Assembly: GCA_003427395.1 (NCBI GenBank) | Contig: BFEA01000014.1 | Coordinates: forward strand, 1,400,595-1,443,422 | DNA length: 42,828 bases | Reading direction: 5' to 3' | Source of the DNA: Chara braunii | Lineage: Eukaryota; Streptophyta; Charophyceae; Charales; Characeae | Part shown: positions 31,255 through 39,959 of the stretch, in pieces | Layout: each line of letters opens with the position of its first letter | How positions within the stretch are numbered: the first letter of the stretch is position 1 | The notes under the pieces: model-generated | What the model saw: only the letters and a program-made list of their open reading frames with translations | The model's database searches: none | What the model was told of the DNA's origin: nothing | Position numbers and translations under genes: made by a program

Positions 31255-31842
31255 ATTACAAGAGTCATAAGAGAAGAGTTGGCCCAGTCGCTATCCCTCA
31301 TGCCGGGGCTTTACAGGCCCCGCCTGCCTATGGTCTCGCAGGCCCTGCCTGCCTGCCTGTGGCCCTGCAAGCCCTGCCTGCCCGTGGCTTTGCAGGCCCT
31401 GTCAGCAGGCCTTACCCCGTCGGTTGGCCGCGCGATCTCCGCATCGGCCTATCAACCCCTGGCTCGATGTCAACCTCCGAGACCCCGAAAAATAAAAAAC
31501 TTCATTCCCATTCCCCTGCATCGCGGCCCTATACCCGGCGCATCCCTTTTTTTTGCCTACTTAGGCCCTAAATCGCGCGGCTTAGCAGCCATGCAACATT
31601 ATTTTAGGTGGAATAAGTCTAGCTCTACCACTTTCATGCTCGCACGTCTCTACAACTTCAACAAGAGCGGAGCACTGCCAACTACTATCGTTATGCTCAG
31701 ACGCAACACGCGTTTGGACTAACGTTCGAAAAGTCTTAATCTCTTAGTCATAGGTCAGGTATGAATAAACGTTTGACAAACGTCAGTCTCATCAAGTCCT
31801 TCAATTCAACGAAAGAGTCGGACAGCGTCCGACGTTGAAAAA
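31255..31842. other. GC-rich to mixed stretch without genes
   Basis: CCTGCCTGCC/GCAGGCCC words repeat at 31,310-31,410. The open frames across them have no motif. Confidence 0.35.
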
Positions 31843-31882
31843 CCCCGACAAATACCCTTGTCAGGGGATTTGTCCTGACAAC
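31843..31882 (-). repeat. LTR-end-like motif, copy 2
   Basis: CCCCGACAAATACCCTTGTC then AGGGGATTTGTCCTGACAAC parallels 7,552-7,590. See that entry for interpretation. Confidence 0.35.
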
Positions 31883-32380
31883 GGTACTCAGTCTTTACAA
31901 GTGAGATAGGTAAAGAGAGATTTGTTGATCTATGAATGCATCGAAGTTAGAGTTCACCGAGTGTGGTTGAGCAAGAGAGGGGGGATGAGGTAACGTTTCG
32001 AAGGACATTTCACTCACTTTTTCATCCACTCGGAAAAATAATAATAATTATTAGTATGTTAAAAAAATCCCGATTGTCAACTTGAGTATGATCAGATGCA
32101 TGGCAAGATCTCGATCTGGATTGAGATTGTGACAACTGTATTATATAGCACGATTAAAATTAGCATTTTGATCACAATCCTGAAAGTATTTGTCGCGTGA
32201 TTAAGGTTCTGATATCGTATGAAAAGTTAACGAGGATTTGTCATGACAGTTGTTCCCGAGATCTTAATGGTGACCACAATATCTAGATGAACTTGACACA
32301 ATTCTACAAGTTTGAATGAGCTATCACACGATTTTATGAATCAGAGATGTCGTCACTCGTATAGATTGGTTGTCACACGA
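31883..32380. other. AT-rich gene-free stretch
   Basis: Words such as TTGTCAC.CGA and GAT.GTGACA recur loosely, suggesting a degraded short-period repeat leading into the 97-bp direct repeat. Confidence 0.35.
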
Positions 32381-32477
32381 TAGATGAATTGTCACGTGGT
32401 CTCGATAGATTTCCATATAACTGATTATTCCGATTTGATATTTGATTGCTGCCAAGTAATATCACAACATGGTTAAA
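32381..32477 (+). repeat. 97-bp direct repeat, left copy
   Basis: AGATGAATTGTCACGTGGTC to ATGGTTAA matches 34,175-34,272 in the same orientation, including AACTGATT, TTGATT or TTGGATT, and AGTAATA. The inserted 1.7-kb element begins exactly at its terminal TTAA. Confidence 0.75.
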
Positions 32478-32694
32478 CCACCACTACCCCCGCCGCCAGA
32501 AAATGCCGATTCCAGTGAGTTTGGGGCGGGTTTTTCGGTAGGCCGGCGTTCGAATAATGATGGGGGGGGGGGGGGCAGGACCTAAGTCCCAAGGGGGGGG
32601 ATGTCAGGCCTTTTTCCGGGAGGCGTTCGGGCGGTGGATTGCAGTCTCGGCCTTTCAAACGACCGGCCTGGTCCAATGTGTGGCCGGGCTCGTG

Positions 32695-32747
32695 GGCGGG
32701 AAAGGAACGTTTTCGCGAATTGTTGGCGAAAATGTTCATTTCCCGCC
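32695..32747. repeat. Long palindrome ending in E2F-site-like sequences
   Basis: The 22-nt arms (32,695-32,716 and 32,726-32,747) match inversely at 20 of 22 positions. Each outer end is GGCGGGAAA / TTTCCCGCC, which equals the E2F consensus TTTSSCGC on opposite strands. The loop is about 9 nt. Binding is not shown. Confidence 0.8.
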
Positions 32748-33345
32748 TGGTGTTTGAGTTCGTATAACATATTTCACCGTCTTTTTTTTTCTTTTTTTTT
32801 TTTCTTTTTTTTTTGCGTTTTGAAATTCAGTTGTGGAAACCGGTGACGGTCCTATTAGGTTTCATTGGCCTGGTCACACAGCCGCCATGGCCGCAATCTC
32901 CCCGTCGGGTGTTCCCCGTGCCGCCGTGCACAATACCCACGTGCTACCATCACCGTTGACGACGACCGTGTGTGCGTGCCTGCGTCTCGTTCCCTGCTGC
33001 GTCGTCCTTCGCGAGTCGGCTGTTCGTTGCTGCCGTGAATGAGACCTCTGCGCCTCCATCGTCGTTGGCAGCGACCGTGTGTGAGTGTCTGTGTCGCGGG
33101 TGTGCCCTGTTCCTGGATAGCCATAATGGTCCTCCGCGCGTCCGCTGTGCCTTGCCGCCATGTGAGAATCGCCCTTGCGCCGTAGCCCTCTGCAGCGGCA
33201 GTGCCCCTCCAACAGTGCTTGCGTGTGTGTCGTGCTTTCGTCGTTGCTTGCACTCGCGTGTGCTGCCGTCTATTGCAGAATCGTGTTCCTCCACGTCAGC
33301 GAAGGTGTGTGTATGTCAGGGTTTGCACGCGGGCGTGTGTGTCTG

Positions 33346-33370
33346 NGAGNGAGNGAGNGAGNGAGNGAGN

Positions 33371-33463
<93 letters not shown>
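33346..33463. repeat. (GA)n with periodic ambiguous bases, then poly(A)
   Basis: Ns occur every fourth base at 33,346, 33,350, 33,354, 33,358, 33,362, 33,366 and 33,370 inside GAG words. A pure GA run to about 33,430 follows, then about 33 A. The Ns probably reflect unresolved base calls between two repeat alleles. Confidence 0.95.
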
Positions 33464-33467
<4 letters not shown>

Positions 33468-33474
33468 TTTTTTT

Positions 33475-33685
33475 CAATCTTCTTCTTCTTCTTTTTCTTT
33501 TTCTTCTTTTTCTTTTTCTTTTTCTTCTTTTTTCTATCTTCTTCTTCTTCTTCTCTTTCTTCGTCGTCGTCTTCTTCCTCTTTTTCATCTTCTTCTCCTT
33601 TTTTTTTTTCTTCTTCTGCTCCGCTTCTTCTTCTTCTTCTTCTTCTTCGCTTCTTCTTCTTCACCTCCGCTTCTTCTTCTTCCCC
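33475..33685. repeat. TTC/TTTTC-rich tract
   Basis: Impure (TTC)n with TTTTTC and GTC interruptions. The long Leu/Phe/Ser frames through it are artefacts. Confidence 0.9.
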
Positions 33686-34174
33686 GGTTCGGTCCGCGAG
33701 GATAGGGTGCCACGTGGGAAAGGTACACGTGCACAAAAATCAGCCACCCATCCGTGGCTTTTCGACGGTGGATGGCTACAAGGTGGGCTCGTCACTCGTC
33801 TCGCCCGAAACAACGCTGTCCTTTCCGTCGCTGGCACGACAGTGAAAACGAATCCAAAAAAAAATTAAAAAAAAAAAACACGAAATAAAATCGGCTAAAC
33901 AAAAAAGTAAAAAACTAATGTGCATTTTTCAAAAATCGAAAATTACGAAATACATTCGGGGCAGCCACCTCGATGTCCGAAAGGAGCAACTCGGACATCG
34001 GCCTCGAACTTCACCATCCGACCGCGGGCGTCCCACCGGGGACCACATCTCAATCGACAAATCGGGCAAGGCCCTGGTAGGCCGCGAACAACCGGTCGCG
34101 CAACCAGAAAAGGCCGATTCCGGCGTACCAGTACTTCGACATTTTCTAGTGGCAGGGGGAGTGGTGGTTTAATA

Positions 34175-34272
34175 GATGAGTTGTCATGTGATCTCGGTAA
34201 ATTGTCATGTAACTGATTGTTGTTATTTAATATTGGATTGATGCAAAGTAATACTGTTGCATGGTTAATAAT
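34175..34272 (+). repeat. 97-bp direct repeat, right copy
   Basis: Partner of 32,381-32,477, starting AGATGAGTTGTCATGTGATC and ending GCATGGTTAA. It shows what the unit looks like without the inserted element at its 3' end. Confidence 0.75.
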
Positions 34273-34856
34273 TTGACTGAGACTTTGATATTATATCTAC
34301 CCTCCTCCGGTGTTCTGGAGTGCATCTTTGCCATGAGACCTATTGTTTGGTTGGTGGTAGAAGCAAGAGAGTGCTCAAGATGGAAAATGCAGAAGATGTC
34401 TAAAATCTTTAACGAAGAGTTTAAAATTGCGAATCAAGAAGGCGATCTCGTGAATTAAGAAGGCTATTAAGTTCGTGAGTGAAGATGACGCTCAAGATGT
34501 TGGATCAAGATGACAGGGCCTCATCCCGCATAGAGTGCTAAAGGATGTTTCGAATGAGTTTCCCCTGCCTGCACTTCAAGCACTTTAGTGGGATTTCTGA
34601 TAAATATTGCGATGCAACCAGCTGAGCAGACAAAACATTTGGAGGGGTGGAATAACAGGAACGGGTAGGATTGACTGAACTCGCGGATTGTTCAAGGTAA
34701 GGAAGACTTGTTAAAGATTAGTTGGCAAAGGGGTGGATTAATTGGGATTATGGCTGGGCAGAATAGTCTTGGATAAGCAGTAGTCGAGGTCAGCCAAATG
34801 AAAAGTAAATTGGAGTGCGTCCATATGGGAGTAGGCCGACGAAAAAGTGATTGTTC

Positions 34857-34858
<2 letters not shown>
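34273..34858. other. Gene-free stretch
   Basis: No motif-bearing frame was recognised. Confidence 0.35.

Positions 34859-34902
<44 letters not shown>
34859..34902. repeat. (GA)n microsatellite
   Basis: Pure GA run of about 22 dinucleotides. Confidence 0.95.
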
Positions 34903-34905
<3 letters not shown>

Positions 34906-36657
34906 GAATGTTGATCCACGAAACTCTTGAGTAAGTTTGTTATGACCATAGGTTGTGTGCGTAGATCTAGGACAGGTGGATGATTCTAAGGTATGCCACA
35001 TCAACGTTAGCACGAAAACCTAGCCTAAGACGTGCAGTAGGTGTGGCAGCTTCGACTGAGAGAACAACGCTAAATAAACAGAGTATAACACTGAAAGTAG
35101 TAGCATGTTTTATTTGCTAATTAGATAGACGCTAGACCCGGTTTCCAACATAGTCGAAAAAAATGTTTGATTTTATGAGGGACGCTGAACCCGCTTTCTA
35201 GCACGTGACACTCCCCACGAATAGATGGTGTCATCATACCTTGTCGGCCTCTACCATCGAGGGATTTTACCACCTAGGTGGCAGAGAATGCAGTCATGAA
35301 TGATATTAAAAAAAAAAAAAAATCACCCGATAAAATTTGTTTTTTTTTTTTTTTTTTTGGATGTGACTGTCATGAGTACCAGAAAATAAAAGACCATGGG
35401 ACCCAGACTCGACAAAACTCGGTGTGCATTTAAATTCAGGTTCGGCAAAAACATGATCGGAGGTAGTGGTAGTTTAACACAAGCCCAAGAGCCTAAACCA
35501 GTTCCAACTAGCATAACACTCCCTCCAACCACCTTACCACAAACTGTTGTCATCCTTTTGTGGATATATAGACTGGGTGTTCAGATCTTTCATTTATCTA
35601 CCTACCCCTTTCTCGAACTAAACCTAATGTTTATATTACACTTCTTAGTTTTATTCCTAATAAACTAACTACCTCTCTATCTTATACCTTAATACTGAGA
35701 CCATATCACGGACTTTGATACTTTCCCTTCCACGGCTCTGAGTCGAGCACAATAATATTTGGCTTACCTGCCAGTGGAACCTCATACGGTTCTCCAACAA
35801 CATGATGCTCTACCCAACCCCACTTACCAACAAACATTTGCCCTTCTACTGCGAAGAATAGATCGAGCACCCAGGTTCTAACTATTGGCCAAGAAGCAAA
35901 GTACGACTAACCCCACCAACAAGCTTAAGGTTGGCCTAGAGTCACGGAGTCCAAGGTAGTCAAGCAACGATTCGGAGCAACCAAGGCATCCTCCCAGATC
36001 GGTGCTGAGAGGTTTCAATCATTCGAGGTGGTAGAGCAGGAGCCAGACCTTACTACTGGTGAAACGATTTTGCAGTAGAGACAACAACAATCAGCTCAAC
36101 CATCGGATCTAAAGACCAAGACCTCGGGGGGGAGGAGAATCACAGGCATCACTAAGGCTGGGTCAACGAGCAAGCAATTGAAGCAGGCTAATCTTCGATG
36201 CCCCCCTGGGCTCCCAAAAGGGATTGGTTGGGAGGACCCATAGAGTATGGCCTTAATGACACCAATGGCTACGACCTAAACAATGACCTTCAAACGGAGA
36301 GGAAGGCACCTGGACCCTCAGCCCACTCTCGGTGGTAGGTCCAGCAGCGATATCACTTGGAACCGGAACCAAAGGGCTACTACCAGCTTCACTGAGACTC
36401 ATACTTCTCCTCTCAACCTATGCAGGTGGAACACTCGCAACCAAGGTACCCATCCGGCTCATACAACTGGTGGAATTTGAGTCCTCAAGCGTAGAACAGA
36501 GGTCTTCCCTCCCTGGATCTTCTCAGATGGGAGAGGAGAGGTGGCTCTAGCAGGAGGTGGATAAGAACCAATAATTTCAAGTGAGACTCGTGGAAAGACG
36601 ATAATCAGCGGCAGAGGGGTGATGCTACAGGAACATGGAGATAAAGTAGTCAAAACC
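34903..36657. other. Stretch without a recognised gene
   Basis: It contains an A run at about 35,308 and a T run at 35,340-35,358, with ACGCTAGACCCGGTTTCCAA and ACGCTGAACCCGCTTTCTAG as a short duplication near 35,130-35,205. From about 35,900 it looks more codon-like but has many stops. It may be the degraded 5' part of the LINE downstream. Confidence 0.3.
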
Positions 36658-37182
36658 ATCAACAAAAAAAATTCTTATAATTAAATAATCATTCTATAGT
36701 AAAATTACATTCTAAATTTTAAATTTTCATTCCATCTTAAAAAATGTCATTCCAATTTAAAAAACATTCGTCTTACTTGAAAACTTTTCTTCCAAGAATG
36801 CGGTATCCTTTCTTATTTGAACTACATGCTAGAGATGGAATGAAAGTCTGGATGAGTTTATGAAATATTTTAATCGGACTGTCATTCTAAGTAAGGATTT
36901 TCAGTTATAAATAGGCTAATCCAATCTAAATTAGAAGATATTTGTTGTAGTAGAATGAAAGTTTAATTAAAACATTTCATAAACTCATCCAGACTTTTAT
37001 TCCATCTTGAACAAATAGATGTAGTTGGAAGGGAAAACTCATATTTAGACGGGAACTTATCAAATAAAACTGAAAATTTTATAATTGGACAAACATTGGA
37101 ATGATAATTTATAAATATGAAGGATTTTTTTTTATGGATTGTTTTTTTAACTTTCATTTCTCGTGGGAATTTTTTTGTTGAT
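36658..37182 (-). mobile_element. 525-bp terminal-inverted-repeat element, copy 2 (inverted)
   Basis: Near-complete reverse complement of 10,831-11,356, for example TAATCATTCTATAGTAAAAT at 36,684. The ends are ATCAACAAAAAAAATT and AATTTTTTTGTTGAT. It is non-coding. Confidence 0.85.
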
Positions 37183-37608
37183 ACTCAAACGGTGAGGGAA
37201 TAGGATGAGGCGGCGCGTAGCGGAGACCTAATTGGCCCGTCTGAAGGGAGAGAGGCAACCCATGCAGACCTCTCGAAGACCTCACTTTCTTCGCATTCTA
37301 AAGTATGGTGGGGGAGTGAGTGTTGTGAGGAAAATGGCGTGTCAGAGGGCGGATCCTCATCCTTGGAGAGTTCAACGACATTTGGTCTCAAAGTTAGTGG
37401 AAAATAAGTAGGGGGTAGCAGTAGAGTACCGGACAAGAGTCACAAAGCAGAAACACTGGACATGAATGGAATGGAAGCAGTCCAAAGGAGATTAGTGTCA
37501 CTGGTATGCATGCAGACAATGGATGGCATTTGCTTTCTCTCACTCACAAACACAAAGGGTTTCCCACACATCCCCTGAGTAGAGATCGACCGCTCACATA
37601 CTCCTGCG

Positions 37609-38166
37609 ATGATTTTTAAGGAAACAAGGAAATTATACAGGGCACATACTCCTGCGATGATTCCAATAAGACTGTTGCCGCACTCTACGATGGTTAATTT
37701 GATCTGCGAATCGGTACAGTGGTGTACACAGATGTACTTTTCATTCCTAGACGCGAGAGTTCCTCCAGAAGTGGCGCCCACATTGGCACAAGCAGGTATT
37801 CGCTGGTTCCAGATGGACCTAATCAGAAAGCGGAATATGCAGGTGCAGGAACACATCAGGATCTTTCCGAGAGTTTCTGGTCTGGCCCTTCTAAATGTGA
37901 ATGAGAAGTTAGCAGTAGACAAGAACCTGCACTCAGCCTTCTTGGCAACAAGTTTGATAAAGGAAAAACGTTTTATCTTCTATCATAAATCAAGCACATC
38001 TAGAGGTAGCTCACACCGAAGGGCAAGATCTGCATCAGTGGAGACAGAGTTGGAGCAAGCACTAGTTGGCTCCCAAATGCACACCACGCGCATTCAATCT
38101 AAGGCGGGACAAAAACCTATTGATGGACAAAATTTCGACAAAATTCGAATAAAATTTGCGTGGTAG
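37609..38166 (+). CDS. Possible upstream LINE coding region
   Basis: A 185-codon open frame contains RWFQMDLIRKRN and LLNVNEKLAVDKNLHS and ends in a basic Ser/Arg-rich stretch (SSHRRARSAS). It ends where the endonuclease frame begins, one frame over, so it is probably the region before the endonuclease of the same LINE (ORF1-like or the N-terminal part of a single polyprotein). I do not recognise a domain. It could also be a chance frame, but its composition is ordinary and not low-complexity. Confidence 0.4.
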   Translation: MIFKETRKLYRAHTPAMIPIRLLPHSTMVNLICESVQWCTQMYFSFLDARVPPEVAPTLAQAGIRWFQMDLIRKRNMQVQEHIRIFPRVSGLALLNVNEKLAVDKNLHSAFLATSLIKEKRFIFYHKSSTSRGSSHRRARSASVETELEQALVGSQMHTTRIQSKAGQKPIDGQNFDKIRIKFAW

Positions 38167-39446
38167 CTTTGAACATTTATGACCTAGGAGACACAAATGG
38201 GAGAGTCAAAAGGAGGGGGTTGAAAAACTGGCTCCACGAGTGGAGAGTCAACTGTGTACTAATACAGGAGACGAAACAGGACGCGGATAAACTGAGAAGT
38301 ATTGTTGTATGGTGGGATGACCCTCATGTGTGGGTCCCAACACAAGGTACCCGTGATGAGATCTACACTGAAACCTCCAGGCATAAATAATTGATTCGGA
38401 AACGGACATGTGAGGCAAGTGGGAATGACGGAAGGTCTCCTTAGGCAGTAAGGAGTGGGTGTTCATAATCGTCTATGCACTGACGACGGTAGGAGAAAGG
38501 AAAATTTTATTCTCAAGACTAATATATCATATTCCTTTGACAGATAGACTGTTACTGGCCAGTAATTGGAACGTATCATTAGACAAAGTTTTCCGCCTAG
38601 GAGCACCGTCAGCAAACCACAGAGACGTGAAAACTCCGTTAGAGTTCAACTCTTAGCTGACTTTTGGAGAGAAGGTTAACAACAGTCGTATTTTTCATCA
38701 CCACTTCAGGACACCCTTCACTATTTCAGGATGCAGTTTGCCTAAACAGGTGGTTTTCAGGGTCTTTGGACCTTTCACCACTTCATGACCATTCAGGTCT
38801 GAAAATCCTGAACGGTCCTGAAGTGGTGAAAGCTCGAAAAACCCTGAAAACCACCTGTTTAGGTAGGCTGCATCCTCAAGTGGTGAAGGGTGGTTTTCAT
38901 GGTCTTCGGACCTTACACCACTTCAGGACCATTCAGGATTTTTAGACTGCCATTCAAGATTTTTAGACTGCCCAAAACTCTCACTTTACCACTTCATGAC
39001 ACCCTTCACCACTTCAGGATGCAACCTACCTAAACAGGTGGTTTTCAGGGTCTTCGGACCTTTCACCACTTCAGGCCCATTCAGGATTTCCAGACTGCCA
39101 AAAACTCTCACTTCATAATTTTCATTCCTGAATTTTCAGCTACCCGATAACCGCTTGTGGACTTTTGCAGATCTTTTTCTCATCTTAAGATCGGATGAGC
39201 TTGGTTATACCTGGACCTCACACCTGTATCGAAACAAGCATCAAGTGACCCGGAGGCGACTTGACTACTTTCTGCTCTCATAAATTGATTATGGACAAAG
39301 TCACTACAATCGGGCATGTGTGCAACCCTATTTCGGATAACAAGCCGGTAGTGGCCGACATCCGCTTACACCTGGGTTGGGAAATAGGAAGGGATTTCTT
39401 TCATCTAAACAACCACGTTCGTGAGATTGCCAAAGTGAACGAGTGA
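38145..39446 (+). pseudogene. LINE apurinic-type endonuclease region
   Basis: The frame enters with KICVVALNIYDLGDTNGRVK, then VNCVLIQETKQ (QETK motif with catalytic Glu), then VYALTTVGERK and LLLASNWNVSLD where the family has a Gly-Asp-Trp-Asn motif. A MITE splits the domain. It resumes with ADFCRSF, YTWTSHLYRNKHQ, RRRLDYFLLS and, in another frame, NPISDNKPVVADIRL. The last is the SDH motif with His changed to Asn (AAC 39,339-39,341). This enzyme would nick target DNA to prime reverse transcription. Several stops (38,388; near 38,655; near 39,193) and the loss of His indicate a dead enzyme. Confidence 0.85.
38667..39159. mobile_element. 493-bp foldback MITE, copy 1, in the LINE
   Basis: Perfect 8-bp target duplication GACTTTTG at 38,659-38,666 and 39,160-39,167. 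Ends are GAGAGAAGGTTAAC and ATAACCGCTTGTG, an imperfect inverted repeat. The interior is a near-palindrome with arms of about 90 bp (about 38,703-38,798 against 38,806-38,892) and many copies of CACCACTTCAGGA. An 8-bp duplication fits hAT-like elements. It is non-coding. Confidence 0.92.
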
Positions 39447-39468
39447 GTGATAGACCGCATGTCGAAAT

Positions 39469-39959
39469 GAGAGAAGGTTAACAACAATCATATTTTTCAT
39501 CACCACTTCAGGACACCGTTCACCACTTCAGGATGCAGCCTGCCTAAACAGGTGGTTTTCAGGGTCTTAGGACCTTTAACCACTTCAGGACCATTCAAGT
39601 CTGAAAATCATGAATGGTCCTGAAAGACCTGAATGGTCCTGATATGGTAAAAACTCCGAAGACCCTGAAAACCACCTGTTTAGGCAAACTGCATCCTCAA
39701 GTGGTAAAGTGTGGTTTTCATGGTCTTCGGACCTTTCACCACTTCAGGACCATTCATGATTTTCAAACTGTCAAAAACTCTTACTTGACCACTTCAGGAC
39801 ACCCTTCACCACTTCAGGATGCAGCCTGCATAAACGGGTGGTTTTTAGGGCCGTCGGACCTTTCACCACTTCAGGACCATTCTGAATTTTCAGACTGCCA
39901 AAAACTCTCACTTCATAATTTTCATTCCTAAATTTTTAGCTATCCGATAACCGCTTATG
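39469..39959. mobile_element. 491-bp foldback MITE, copy 2, in the LINE
   Basis: Same family, orientation and ends as the copy 310 bp upstream. It has its own perfect 8-bp target duplication GTCGAAAT at 39,461-39,468 and 39,960-39,967. The different target duplications show independent insertions, not a segmental duplication. Confidence 0.92.

Larger units (their letters stand above)
32474..34171. mobile_element. 1.7-kb terminal-inverted-repeat element flanked by TTAA
   Basis: Left end ACCACCACTACCCCCGCC..AGAAAATG, right end the inverse (CATTTTCTAGTGGCAGGGGG then AGTGGTGGT); the arms match over about 35 bp. TTAA lies immediately outside both ends, and TTAA duplication is the mark of piggyBac-like transposition. 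The tandem 97-bp units on either side confirm a clean junction. The interior has no transposase frame. It holds the palindrome at 32,695, GC-rich DNA (32,850-33,330), a GA tract, poly(A) and a TTC-rich tract. It is a non-autonomous element by inference. Confidence 0.65.

Noticed and set aside
32972-33868. 298-codon open frame with Arg-Glu, Lys and Phe runs
   Set aside because: Crosses Ns, (GA)n, poly(A) and TTC tracts; no conserved segment.
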